Positions 8,751 to 18,064 of a stretch of 64,000 bases of DNA are shown piece by piece (within the stretch, counting starts at the first letter, position 1; each line of letters opens with the position of its first letter). The position numbers and the translations under genes are program-made. The stretch lies in assembly GCA_947630845.1 (NCBI GenBank), contig CANRJB010000008.1, positions 1 to 64,000 of the forward strand, written 5' to 3'. Under the pieces are notes generated by a model. It was given only the letters and a program-made list of their open reading frames with translations, did no database searches and was not told where the DNA came from. The stretch is from an uncultured Clostridia bacterium. GTDB taxonomy: Bacteria > Bacillota > Clostridia > Oscillospirales > Ruminococcaceae.

Positions 8751-9860
8751 ATGGAACAGCATCTTATCAAACCGCCGGTAGAGATCCGCTATGCACAGGA
8801 ACTGGATTTTCTTTCCAGAGCCGATACCGGCAAACGCCCTGAAAACTGGAAACTCTCCCCGAAAGCCGTCCGCACTTTTATCATCGGCGGCAGAGTTATC
8901 GCACCTGACGGCAGCTGCATGGATATTTCCCGGAAATTTTACGGCAATGATGCCCTCGTGGAACGCTGCATCATCACTCTTGCCGGAAACCGGGGACTGA
9001 TGCTTGTCGGCGAACCCGGCACGGCAAAGACCATGCTCTCGGAGCTGCTCTCTGCTGCTGCCTGCGGATGCAGCACCAATACCGTGCAGGGTACTGCCGG
9101 TACAACGGAAGATATGATCAAATACAGTTGGAATTATGCACTTCTGATCTCTAAGGGACCCTGCCGGGAGGCACTTGTTCCTGCGCCGCTGCTCATCGGC
9201 ATGGAGAGCGGCATTTTTGCACGGTTTGAGGAGATCACCCGTACCCCTGCCGAAATTCAGGACAGCCTGATCTCTGTCATGAGCGACCAGATCCTCAATA
9301 TCCCGGAATTGGGGGAGGAGGGGCTGATCCTTGCCCGTCCCGGATTCAACATCATCGGCACAGCAAACACCCGTGACAAAGGTGTCAATGAGATGTCCGG
9401 CGCACTGAAACGCCGTTTCAACTTCGAGACAGTCGCACCTGTGCGTGATGTAAAATTAGAGACACAGATCATCCTCCGGGAGGCGAACGACCTTGCCAGA
9501 GCCGGACATATCGACTGCCCTGTAGATAAGGATGTCGCCGAACTGCTTGCCATTACCTATCATGAACTGCGTGAGGGAACGACTGCAGAGGGGACGCTGA
9601 TCGACAAACCTGCCGCCGTCATGAGTACAGCAGAAGCTGTGTCCGTCTACTTCCAGACACTCTGCCATGCGTGGTACTATGGAAATGGCAGGATGGAACT
9701 GCCCGTTCTCACTGAAAATCTGCTCGGTGCAGTCTGCAAAGAAAATCAGGACGACCTTGAAAAGCTCCGCAGTTACTTCAATACCGCAGTCAAGCAGAAA
9801 AGTACCCGGGAGGGCGGCATATGGACGGATTACTACAAGACCTCATCTCTCCTGCACTGA
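8751..9860 (+). CDS. MoxR-type AAA+ ATPase of a four-gene DUF5682 system
   Basis: A AAA+ ATPase of 369 residues from ATG 8751. Walker A is GEPGTAKT (about 87-94), Walker B region is GIFARFEEI (about 154-162), sensor 1 is GTANTRD (about 203-209) and a double Arg follows in ALKRRF (about 218-223). Between Walker A and B lies QGTAGTTEDMIKYSWNYAL, which I recall as typical of the MoxR-like partners of DUF5682 proteins. MoxR ATPases usually remodel protein complexes together with a VWA protein, and one is encoded two genes downstream. Starts at TTG 8694 or TTG 8703 would lengthen the N-terminus; ATG 8751, after AAGGA, matches the family start best as I remember it. First gene of the operon; overlaps the next by 40 bases. 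Confidence 0.88.
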   Translation: MEQHLIKPPVEIRYAQELDFLSRADTGKRPENWKLSPKAVRTFIIGGRVIAPDGSCMDISRKFYGNDALVERCIITLAGNRGLMLVGEPGTAKTMLSELLSAAACGCSTNTVQGTAGTTEDMIKYSWNYALLISKGPCREALVPAPLLIGMESGIFARFEEITRTPAEIQDSLISVMSDQILNIPELGEEGLILARPGFNIIGTANTRDKGVNEMSGALKRRFNFETVAPVRDVKLETQIILREANDLARAGHIDCPVDKDVAELLAITYHELREGTTAEGTLIDKPAAVMSTAEAVSVYFQTLCHAWYYGNGRMELPVLTENLLGAVCKENQDDLEKLRSYFNTAVKQKSTREGGIWTDYYKTSSLLH

Positions 9861-12193
9861 TCCCGAATAAGGACGGTGCAGTGCTGTTCTTTCCGATACG
9901 CCATCACAGCCCCGTCTGTTCCTGTCAGCTTGAGCGGATAACTGCCAGATTCAAGCCGGAACTGATCCTGATCGAAGGACCGGAGAACAGCAATGACCTC
10001 ATCCCTGTTCTGACGGATGCACATACCCGTCTGCCGGCGGCGATCTACTATTTTTATAAGGATAAGAAAAAATATATCAGCGAAGAAGCGGAGGATTATC
10101 ACTGCTACTATCCGTTTCTTGAAAGCTCTCCGGAATATGCGGCAATGTCAGCAGCAAAGGCACTGTCCATACCGGCAGCATTCATAGACCTGCCCTATAG
10201 TGAGATCCTCATCCATACGAAGGATTTTGAGGGCTTGCGCCGTATGCAGGAACGGCACAGCTATGCCGATGACAGCTATCTGGTCAACAGCCGTTTCCGG
10301 GAGCTGCTCTGCCAAAAAACGGGATTGCGGAGTTTTGAGGAATTCTGGGAGAAATATTTTGAGATAGCCGGACTGCGGCTTGAACCGGAGATGTTTCTGC
10401 ACCAGATGTACACCTACTGTTCCCTGACCCGGAACGGCACGCCGGAGTCACAGATACAAGCCGACGGCACAGATGTCCGGGAACAGCACATGGCATACCG
10501 CATCCGGGAAAAGATGCAGCAATACGGACGCATTCTTGTGGTGACAGGCGGGTTTCATACCCCTGCCCTTGTCACGCTCGTGCAAAGACCTGTCAAGCCC
10601 CTGAAACTGCACAAATTCCCGGAGGAACAGCAGAACTGCTACCCCATTGCCTATTCGTTTGAAGCGGCAGATGCTCTGAACGGCTATGCATCCGGCATGC
10701 CCCATGCAGGATACTACACGAAGATCATGCAAGGTCTGCATGAGAAGACGCTGCCGCCGGAAGAAGTCTATCGGCAGCTGACTCTTGCATTACTCACAGA
10801 AACGGCAAAGAAATGCTCCCGGAAAGACATTCCTCTGTCCATTGCAGATGTGACTTCTGCCTACTCGATGGCAGAAGGACTTGCGGCACTTCGGGAATCG
10901 CCTGTGCCGGGGTATGCGGAGCTGTGGGATGGAGTGCTGTCGGCATTTATCAAGGGGGAACGGACAGTTGCCTCCTCTCTGCCGCTCGACATTCTGGAAA
11001 AGCTTGCAACAGGAGACGGTGTGGGGCATATCGGGGATACATCTCATGTACCGCCGCTGATCTCGGACTTTGAAAAACAGTGCAGGACTTTCCGCCTGAA
11101 ATACGAAACTATCATTGCGCAGGAAGCAGAAGTACCGCTCTTTGGCGGACTGCGTGATGCGGAGAAAAGCCGGTTTTTCCACAGGATGGCATTTCTGGAT
11201 GTCCACTTCTGCAAGCGGAAAAAAGGTCCTGATCTGCACCGCAACCTTGACAGAAGCCGGGTGCGGGAGCTATGGACTTACTGCCGCACGCCGGAGGTGG
11301 ATGCAGCACTTGTGGAGCATACGACCGATGGCACGACCATTGAGGAAAGCTGCCGCAACGTTGCCGCAAAGCGTATCCGTGCAGAATTCCGGACGGGAAC
11401 AGCGGCACAAATATGTGTGGACTGTTTTCTGATGGGGATCCCGCTTGTGGAGCATGAGGTCATGCAGGAGATCCTGTCGGGGGACGGAGATTTCTTTTCA
11501 CTGGGACAGGGGCTGCATTATTTTGATATGCTCTGTGAGTTGCAGGTATTATACCAGACATATGACCCGGCATACCGGCAATGGCTGGAATACTGTTTTT
11601 CAAGGCTGCTGGTGCTGCTGCCGCCGATGGCAGGGGTGCAGGCAGAACAGGCGAAAGACTGCATCCGTATTTTCCGGCTGTTGCACGGTGTGACAGGACG
11701 GCTGTTTCCGGAACGGCAGGAAGAATTCAGGCAGGCTCTCATTTCGCTGCTCATGCAGCCAAAAACGGAACCCTCTGTCCATGGCGCAGTGATGGGGCTG
11801 CTGTATGCAATGGATGCGGCATACCTCTCACAGGCAGAACAGGCAATGCAAAGCTATCTCATGGGCACACCGGAACACCGCAGAGAGGGCGCACACTATC
11901 TGCATGGTCTGTTTGAGACAGCAAGGGATATTGCACTGGGAGATGGGAATTTTCTGGAAATGGCAGATTCTCTGCTGCAAGGATCGTCCTATGCAGATTT
12001 CATGGAGATACTGCCGTCCCTGCGGCTTGCATTCTGTCACTTCACACCATCGGAGATACAACAGATCGCTGAACGCATTGCACAGATGCACGGTATACGG
12101 GATGACCTGCTGCACGGTACTGTTTATGATGAAGCCCTGATGGCTTTCGGCGCAGAACTGGATGCAGAGGTCATGAGGGAGATGAAAGCATGA
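9821..12193 (+). CDS. DUF5682 family protein, putative TraB/TIKI/EreA-like metallohydrolase
   Basis: A 790-residue soluble protein. The N-terminal 260 residues carry what look like active-site blocks of the TraB/TIKI/EreA-ChaN fold: FPIRHHSP (His28, His29), LIEGPEN (Glu52), AFIDLP (Asp123) and VVTGGFHTPAL (His246). The segment SPEYAAMSAAKALSIPAAFIDLP, split here as SPEYAAMSAAKAL and SIPAAFIDLP, and REQHMAYRIRE are also familiar from DUF5682 proteins. The remaining 500 residues are mainly helical with no domain I can name, and hold a few Trp- and Leu-rich stretches. No signal peptide, so cytoplasmic. Its start lies 40 bases inside the AAA+ gene, preceded by GGGAGGGCGG, and its end overlaps the VWA gene as ATGA. 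Enzymatic activity is inference from motifs; no function has been shown that I know of. Confidence 0.85.
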   Translation: MDGLLQDLISPALIPNKDGAVLFFPIRHHSPVCSCQLERITARFKPELILIEGPENSNDLIPVLTDAHTRLPAAIYYFYKDKKKYISEEAEDYHCYYPFLESSPEYAAMSAAKALSIPAAFIDLPYSEILIHTKDFEGLRRMQERHSYADDSYLVNSRFRELLCQKTGLRSFEEFWEKYFEIAGLRLEPEMFLHQMYTYCSLTRNGTPESQIQADGTDVREQHMAYRIREKMQQYGRILVVTGGFHTPALVTLVQRPVKPLKLHKFPEEQQNCYPIAYSFEAADALNGYASGMPHAGYYTKIMQGLHEKTLPPEEVYRQLTLALLTETAKKCSRKDIPLSIADVTSAYSMAEGLAALRESPVPGYAELWDGVLSAFIKGERTVASSLPLDILEKLATGDGVGHIGDTSHVPPLISDFEKQCRTFRLKYETIIAQEAEVPLFGGLRDAEKSRFFHRMAFLDVHFCKRKKGPDLHRNLDRSRVRELWTYCRTPEVDAALVEHTTDGTTIEESCRNVAAKRIRAEFRTGTAAQICVDCFLMGIPLVEHEVMQEILSGDGDFFSLGQGLHYFDMLCELQVLYQTYDPAYRQWLEYCFSRLLVLLPPMAGVQAEQAKDCIRIFRLLHGVTGRLFPERQEEFRQALISLLMQPKTEPSVHGAVMGLLYAMDAAYLSQAEQAMQSYLMGTPEHRREGAHYLHGLFETARDIALGDGNFLEMADSLLQGSSYADFMEILPSLRLAFCHFTPSEIQQIAERIAQMHGIRDDLLHGTVYDEALMAFGAELDAEVMREMKA

Positions 12194-13350
12194 GCAGGCA
12201 TGACGTGAAGACCGGAACAGATGAGAAAAAGCAAATAACTGCAAGATGGCGGTTAGTCCTCGGAAAGCAGTCTGACCAGAATCTGCCCTTTGATGGAACA
12301 GAACGGGAGATAGAGACATTTGAGGACATGGAAGAACTGCTTGACTATCTTTATGGCAGGGCAGGCGGCAGTGATGTCCGGACAAAGGAACGGCAGGGCG
12401 GCACAGGCGCATCCCGGCTACAGGCTGCGGAATGGATCACAAGGGTACGTGAGCTGTTCCCGAAACAGACTGCCGAAGTCCTTGAAAAACATGCCTTAGA
12501 GGAATTTGAGATGACGGAACTGCTGACCGACAAGCAGGTACTCGAATCCATCACCCCTGACATGAATCTGCTCAAAAGCATTTTGCAGCTAAAACATCTC
12601 ATGCATGGCGAAGTGCTCGAGACGGCAAAGCGCATCGCCGCAGAAGTGGCAGAGGAACTGCGGCAGAAGCTTGAAAACAGTGTGCGGCGTTCCGTCCTCG
12701 GACGCATTGACCGCAGCTCGTCGAGTCCTGTGCATTCCGCAAGAAATCTTGATATCCAGAAAACCATCCGCCGCAACCTGAAACACTACGATCCCCAGAC
12801 ACAGCAGCTTGTTCTGCAAGAGGTCTATTTCAGCAACCGGGTGAAGCGGTACAGTACATGGCGTGTCATCATTGCCATTGACGAAAGCGGCTCTATGATG
12901 GGGTCGGTCATCTATTCGGCAGTCATGGCACAGATCCTGACTGCATTGCCGTTTGCAGATGTGAAGCTTGTGATCTTTGATACAAGCGTAGTCGATCTCT
13001 CCGCACATACGGAAGATCCGGCAGAGATCCTCATGAGCGTGCAGCTCGGAGGCGGTACGGACATCGGTAAAGCACTGACCTACTGTGATTCCCTCATCGA
13101 AACGCCGGCAAAGACCTGTGTACTGTGTGTGACGGATCTGTATGAGGGTGCAGCACCGCAGCGTCTGCTGACAACGGCAAAGAACATCATCGGCAGCGGT
13201 GCAAAGCTGAATTTCCTGACAGCACTGGACGAAACGGCAAATCCGTCCTATGACCGGATGCTCGGACAGAAACTTGCGGACATGGGCGCATTCGTCGGCG
13301 CACTTACCCCGGAACAATTAGGAAATTATCTGGGGAAGATATTTGGTTAG
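12190..13350 (+). CDS. VWA domain protein, partner of the MoxR-type ATPase
   Basis: A 386-residue protein with a helical N-terminal half and a C-terminal von Willebrand A domain. The metal-ion-dependent adhesion site is intact: IAIDESGSMMGS (DxSxS, about residues 231-235), Thr in FDTSVVD (about 264-270), and GGGTDIGKAL (about 287-296). MoxR/VWA pairs act as chaperones that insert metals or remodel partner proteins, for example CbbQ/CbbO and MoxR/RavA-ViaA types. The arrangement AAA+, DUF5682, VWA suggests the ATPase and VWA act on, or recruit targets for, the DUF5682 protein. ATGA overlap with the preceding gene shows coupling. The charged linker at about 60-76 is low-complexity. Confidence 0.9.
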   Translation: MSRHDVKTGTDEKKQITARWRLVLGKQSDQNLPFDGTEREIETFEDMEELLDYLYGRAGGSDVRTKERQGGTGASRLQAAEWITRVRELFPKQTAEVLEKHALEEFEMTELLTDKQVLESITPDMNLLKSILQLKHLMHGEVLETAKRIAAEVAEELRQKLENSVRRSVLGRIDRSSSSPVHSARNLDIQKTIRRNLKHYDPQTQQLVLQEVYFSNRVKRYSTWRVIIAIDESGSMMGSVIYSAVMAQILTALPFADVKLVIFDTSVVDLSAHTEDPAEILMSVQLGGGTDIGKALTYCDSLIETPAKTCVLCVTDLYEGAAPQRLLTTAKNIIGSGAKLNFLTALDETANPSYDRMLGQKLADMGAFVGALTPEQLGNYLGKIFG

Positions 13351-13372
13351 AGCTATTTGTAAGGGGGATACC

Positions 13373-15100
13373 ATGTCAGAATTACAAGATGCCCTTGCTG
13401 CGGCAGATGAAGCTTATCTCACGGGTCTGTCCAACAGGGGGACTTACAAACGTGCCTGCAAGGATGCCGAAGCGGACGGCATCACCGCTGACATGTCCGA
13501 TACTTCCGCTGAAGTACACATCGGCGGCGAAGTCTGCACACTGAAAGTACCGCTCTGGGAAAGCGTCTGTACCTGTCCGTCCCGGAGCATCTGCCGGCAT
13601 CTGGTCGCTGCCATCGTGTGGATGCGGTCGCATGAGGACATTCCTGATGCCCCCGGACAGGATATCCCGGATGTGCCCGATGCACCTGCTATCCATGAGG
13701 AGACACAGCCCGTTGAAAGCAAGCTCGAACCGGAGATCCTGTCCGAAAAGGAAACAGCGGCTGTGCGTGCCTGTGCGGCGGATGGCTGCGCACTGCTGTG
13801 CGACATCCTGCGGTGGGGAACAGTGCGGCTGCCGGAAAATCTGACGGAGCATATCGAAGCAATGGCAGTCCGCTGTCATGCCCTGAAAATGGCAGATGCA
13901 GAGCTGATGTTCCGTTCCATCGGGACTTCTCTGGAGGAAAGCCGCAGCAGACGTGCCGTGTTCCGGGCAGAACAGCTCCTCGGACGTATCTGCCGGACGG
14001 CAGCGTATCTGGACAGCTTGCAAAAGCAGCCTGTTACGGCTGCAATGCTCGGCACGTTCCGCAATACCTATGAAACACTGCCACATGACCTCACTCTTCT
14101 GCCCATCGGCGAGCGCAAGGTCACAAGCGGCGATCATACGGGAGTGATCTATTACTTCCTGAACATGGACGAACAGGCAGAACAGCATTTCTTCACGCTC
14201 TCTGACCTGCGTCCGGCATACTACGACACTGTCAGTACCAAGCGTATGCCTGCGGCGACTGCATGGGGAGCAGGCGTACCCGTCCACAATCTCATGCACA
14301 CCAAACTCACCCTCCATCATGCCAAAGTCTGCGGCAGCAAACTTTCCACGTCCGGCGAAACGATCATTGCCATGCAGCAGAAGGCAGATCTTGACTGCGA
14401 CGTGCTGCGGCATCTGGTCTGTACGGATTTTTCGCAGATCATCCGGAAACTTGCGGAAAATCCGTCTATACAAGAAACAGATCATCTCTTCTTCCTGCAT
14501 CCGGAACAATGTCTGTCTGCTGCCTTCGACAGCCGTTCGCAGCAATACCGTATGACGATCACAGATGCACAGGGCTATCACGTGGAAATACAGGTACGCT
14601 ACCGTGCAGAGGAAAAGCATTTCATTGAACAGCTTGAAAAGATCGGAGAGAGCATGCTGAAACATCCGGAAACAACTTATGTCTGGTTCTGTTCGGCTTG
14701 GATCGAAGGTGGAAGACTCAGCCTACGTCCGATCGAGGTATATGACTTCATTACACTGCCGGAATCAGTGCCGCAGCCGCATATCCCCGTTCCTGCACGC
14801 CATGCTGCCGCAGTCCTTGCCCTGACAGAGGAGGCAGAACATCAGCTCTGTTCTCTGCTCCAGAGCGGACTGCGGCAGGGAAAACAATTTGCAGGACTTG
14901 CACGGAAAGCAGAGGAATATGGTATGCAGGGATTTGCCGATCTGCTGACCGTTCTGCATGAGCGTGCCGATGGCTACCGTCATTCCACAGCCGACACTGC
15001 CGCTGATGTCCTCCATGCCCTCACGGATGCAGAGCGTTACCTGTATCTTTGCCGGCACAAGGTGGAGATACTGACCGCACTTGCGGCACTGCCGCAGTGA
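13373..15100 (+). CDS. SWIM zinc-finger protein, fourth gene of the DUF5682 operon
   Basis: A 575-residue protein with an N-terminal SWIM zinc finger: CTC at residues 66-68, then CRH at 74-76, giving CxCx5CxH. SWIM fingers bind nucleic acid or protein. An acidic, proline-rich linker (repeated DIPDA/DVPDAP around 89-105) joins it to a large C-terminal region without a recognisable fold. Start at ATG 13373 has AAGGGGG upstream and lies 22 bases after the VWA stop. The 3' end overlaps the convergent flippase gene by 80 bases. The finger is the only part I can name; the rest has no assigned function. Confidence 0.85.
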   Translation: MSELQDALAAADEAYLTGLSNRGTYKRACKDAEADGITADMSDTSAEVHIGGEVCTLKVPLWESVCTCPSRSICRHLVAAIVWMRSHEDIPDAPGQDIPDVPDAPAIHEETQPVESKLEPEILSEKETAAVRACAADGCALLCDILRWGTVRLPENLTEHIEAMAVRCHALKMADAELMFRSIGTSLEESRSRRAVFRAEQLLGRICRTAAYLDSLQKQPVTAAMLGTFRNTYETLPHDLTLLPIGERKVTSGDHTGVIYYFLNMDEQAEQHFFTLSDLRPAYYDTVSTKRMPAATAWGAGVPVHNLMHTKLTLHHAKVCGSKLSTSGETIIAMQQKADLDCDVLRHLVCTDFSQIIRKLAENPSIQETDHLFFLHPEQCLSAAFDSRSQQYRMTITDAQGYHVEIQVRYRAEEKHFIEQLEKIGESMLKHPETTYVWFCSAWIEGGRLSLRPIEVYDFITLPESVPQPHIPVPARHAAAVLALTEEAEHQLCSLLQSGLRQGKQFAGLARKAEEYGMQGFADLLTVLHERADGYRHSTADTAADVLHALTDAERYLYLCRHKVEILTALAALPQ

Positions 15101-16682
15101 AAAGATCCGACCGGATGCCCCATATCACGATCAGATACACCAGTGCCCCCACCAATACTGCAAGCAGCAGTGCTGCACGCTGCGGAAGAAATGCTGTCGC
15201 CCTGTCATAACCACACCATGCTGCTGCTGCACACAGGATGCCTCCCCATGTCATCACGGCGACCGGCTTACCGATGTGCAGCACTTCCCCTGATACCTTC
15301 CGCAGACATACGAGCGACAGCATCAGAATCACCCCATAGCAGAGACTTGTCGCCAATGCTGCGCCTGCGGTGTACATGACCGGAATGAGCAGCAGATTTC
15401 CGATGAGCTTTACCAACAGCCCCGGCAGCATCACTTTCACCGGCAGATCGGCTCTCCCCATCGCCTGCAATAAGCTGAACACCGGAAACGTCATGCACAG
15501 GAATACCAGTCCCGGCATCAGCCATTGCAGTCCGGCAGTCGCAGCCATGATCTCTGCCTCCTGCCCGGCATAGAGGAATCGCAGCACACCTTCTGCCAAC
15601 ACCAGCAGTCCGCATCCTGCCGGGATCGCAGCGAGTCCTGTCAGAAGCAGCACCTGTCTTGCATAACCTGCGGCAGCCTTTCTGTCGCCTATGCTCCATG
15701 CCTGTGCTGTACAGGGAAGAACACCCTTGGCAAGCATATTTGTCAATGACGGTACAAGGTTGAATACTGTCACCGACAATCCCATGAACGATCCATAGAC
15801 AAATGCAGCCGCATCCTCCCGTGGGATGCGGCTGTCCAGTGCCGCACCCTGATAAAATGCATCCGCATCCTCTGACAGCAATGCGGAGAATTGCCGGAGC
15901 ATCGTCATAAGGTCAATGAGAGAGGTCAGGTTTGTCACCAATGCCCCCAATGCAGCAGGGATGAGTACGGACAGCAGCATCCGGAGAATGTGACGGGAGG
16001 AGGGAATCGGTTCGTTTGTGCCTGTGACCGGCGCACGCCGGCATAGAAGCAGGCAAAGATATCCTGCCAGTGTCGAGAGCATTACACCAAGCACTGCGCC
16101 GCATGCCCCTGCGCCTTCCGTTCCGAAGGGAAGGAGCCATGCCGGAGGTGATACCATGAACATCCGGCAGAACACCAGTCCGCATACCAGTTTGGTGAAT
16201 GCCTCAAGTGCCTGCGAGACAGCAGTCGGGGTCATGCTGCACAACCCTTCATAATACCCCCGCTCCACCGCCGTCAGACAGCACAACAGCACTGACGGCG
16301 CAATGGCAATGACTGCTGGGAATGCCTGCATGCTGCCCGATGTCAGGCGCAGGAAGGGCGCAGCCAAAAACGATGCCGCAAGCATTCCTGTCAGCCCCAT
16401 TCCCCATGCAAGTCTCCTTGCTGTCGTCAGGACACGTCTTGCCGATGCCATATTGCCCCGTCCGGCAAAGTCTGCCACGGGTCTTGCCACTGCCGTGGAC
16501 AGTCCCGTCACAAGAACTGCATACAGCGGCAGGAAAAGTCCGTAGGCACAGCTGAAATATCCCATCCCCGTGCCACCGAGCAATGCTGTCAGCGGTATCT
16601 TGAATGCTGCGCCAAACAGCTTGGCAAGCAATGCTGACCCCGTCAGCAGCAGAGAACCCGTCAGGAAGGATTGTTTTTTCAC
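15021..16682 (-). CDS. SpoVB/YabM-like MOP-superfamily polysaccharide flippase
   Basis: A 553-residue polytopic membrane protein of the MATE/MOP exporter superfamily, with an N-terminal TGSLLLTGSALLAKLFGAAFKIPL signature typical of SpoVB/YtgP lipid-linked precursor flippases (seen here as TGSLLLTGSALLAKLFG followed by AAFKIPL). About 12-14 hydrophobic segments follow. Family members move lipid-linked cell-wall or spore-cortex precursors. The start is a GTG at 16682 after AGAGGGGG. In Bacillus the homologue yabM lies beside yabN (mazG) and yabO (rqcP); here those genes are 3-4 kb to the right, so the neighbourhood is partly preserved. The last 80 bases overlap the SWIM gene on the other strand. 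Confidence 0.88.
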   Translation of the reverse strand: MKKQSFLTGSLLLTGSALLAKLFGAAFKIPLTALLGGTGMGYFSCAYGLFLPLYAVLVTGLSTAVARPVADFAGRGNMASARRVLTTARRLAWGMGLTGMLAASFLAAPFLRLTSGSMQAFPAVIAIAPSVLLCCLTAVERGYYEGLCSMTPTAVSQALEAFTKLVCGLVFCRMFMVSPPAWLLPFGTEGAGACGAVLGVMLSTLAGYLCLLLCRRAPVTGTNEPIPSSRHILRMLLSVLIPAALGALVTNLTSLIDLMTMLRQFSALLSEDADAFYQGAALDSRIPREDAAAFVYGSFMGLSVTVFNLVPSLTNMLAKGVLPCTAQAWSIGDRKAAAGYARQVLLLTGLAAIPAGCGLLVLAEGVLRFLYAGQEAEIMAATAGLQWLMPGLVFLCMTFPVFSLLQAMGRADLPVKVMLPGLLVKLIGNLLLIPVMYTAGAALATSLCYGVILMLSLVCLRKVSGEVLHIGKPVAVMTWGGILCAAAAWCGYDRATAFLPQRAALLLAVLVGALVYLIVIWGIRSDLFTAAVPQVRSVSPPCAGKDTGNALHP

Positions 16683-16743
16683 AGGCGTACCCCCTCTTTC
16701 CGGAAATTTCGTCAGATTTGTATGAAAATAACCTCATAAACTC

Positions 16744-16772
16744 TTGACAGGCGGCTGAAATTGTAGTAAAAT
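16744..16772 (+). promoter_or_regulatory. Promoter of the aminotransferase gene
   Basis: TTGACA (16744-16749), 17 bases, TAAAAT (16767-16772). One of few promoters in the window with no TGN extension. Confidence 0.65.
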
Positions 16773-16834
16773 AGATATGTCAGCTTTTTGCAGCTGACCT
16801 GTCTGAAAGAATATATGATGAAGGAATGGATTCT

Positions 16835-18028
16835 ATGAATTATACATTTTCCGAAAAGGTGTCTCACTTACAGGCATCCGCTATCCGTGAGATCCTGAAA
16901 TTCACTTCCGTGCCCGGCGTCATCTCATTTGCGGCAGGCAATCCTGCTCCGGAGGCATTCCCTGTTGAAATGATACAGAAGATCACTGCGGACATCCTTG
17001 CTGATGATCCGATCACTGCACTCCAGTACGGCATCACGGAGGGTTATGCTCCTCTGCGTGATCTGCTGAAGGAACGCATGGCGAAAAGCGGCTGTTTTCA
17101 GGCTGAGAATGATGAACTGATGATCACCTCCGGCGCACAGCAGGTCATGGAGCTTGCCTGCAAGTCTCTCTGTGACCCGGGTGATACACTGATCTGTGAA
17201 GCTCCGAGTTTTATCGGTTCGCTCAATGCCTTCAAATCCTATAATGTCAATCTCGTCGGCATTCCGCTTGATGACGACGGCATGGATCCGGCACTGCTTG
17301 AAGAGGCACTAAAGGCTAACCGCAATACAAAGCTGATCTACCTCATCCCGAATTTCCAGAATCCCTCCGGCAAGACCACGACCCTTGCACGCCGGAAGGA
17401 ATTGTATGCACTTGCACAGAAATATCATACCTGTATCATCGAAGACAACCCCTATGGTGATCTGCGCTTTGCCGGTGAAAACATACCGAGCATCAAGAGC
17501 ATGGACACTGACGGACGTGTCATCTATGCAGGGACTTTCTCGAAAGTACTTTCACCGGGCATCCGTGTGGGCTATGGCATCGCTCCGAAGGAGATCATTC
17601 AGAAGATGATCGTCTGCAAGCAGGTTTCCGATGTCCACACCAACAACCTCGGACAGATGCTCGCCTACCGGTTCATGAAGGAAGTGGACTTTGATGCCCA
17701 CCTTGCCGGACTGCGTGCCATCTACCGGCAGAAGGCAGGACGCATGATCTCCGGCATGGAACAGAGTTTCTCTGAGCGCATCACCTTCACCCGTCCTGAA
17801 GGCGGACTTTTCCTCTGGTGTACCCTGCCGGAGGGCAGTGACATGGCTGGTTTCTGCAAGCGTGCCGTGGCTGAATACAAGATCGCTGTTGTACCGGGAA
17901 ATGCCTTCATGGTATCGGAAGATGATGTGACCTTCTCGTTCCGTCTGAATTATTCCACCCCCACAGACGAAGAAATTGACAAGGGCACAGAGATCCTCGG
18001 CAGTCTCACAAAAGAAATGTTCGGCTGA
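16835..18028 (+). CDS. PLP-dependent aminotransferase, 2-aminoadipate/aromatic type (fold type I)
   Basis: A 397-residue class I/II aminotransferase related to LysN/ARO8-type enzymes, without the DNA-binding domain of MocR regulators. Visible motifs are ISFAAGNPAPEAFP near the N-terminus, SGAQQVMEL, IPNFQNPSG, EDNPYGDLRF and the PLP lysine in TFSKVLSPGIRVGY (about Lys237). The family transaminates aromatic, branched-chain or aminoadipate substrates with 2-oxoglutarate; the exact substrate cannot be read from sequence. ATG 16826 sits directly on the AAGGA site, so ATG 16835 is preferred. It has its own promoter and is followed 36 bases later by an unknown gene and then trpS. Confidence 0.9.
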   Translation: MNYTFSEKVSHLQASAIREILKFTSVPGVISFAAGNPAPEAFPVEMIQKITADILADDPITALQYGITEGYAPLRDLLKERMAKSGCFQAENDELMITSGAQQVMELACKSLCDPGDTLICEAPSFIGSLNAFKSYNVNLVGIPLDDDGMDPALLEEALKANRNTKLIYLIPNFQNPSGKTTTLARRKELYALAQKYHTCIIEDNPYGDLRFAGENIPSIKSMDTDGRVIYAGTFSKVLSPGIRVGYGIAPKEIIQKMIVCKQVSDVHTNNLGQMLAYRFMKEVDFDAHLAGLRAIYRQKAGRMISGMEQSFSERITFTRPEGGLFLWCTLPEGSDMAGFCKRAVAEYKIAVVPGNAFMVSEDDVTFSFRLNYSTPTDEEIDKGTEILGSLTKEMFG

Positions 18029-18064
18029 TGCCGGCATTATCATATGCACGAAAGGAATAATACT

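Noticed and set aside
13382..14665. 427-residue minus-strand frame
   Set aside because: Exact antisense of the SWIM gene; Cys/His/Arg-rich composition of a shadow frame, no ribosome binding site.
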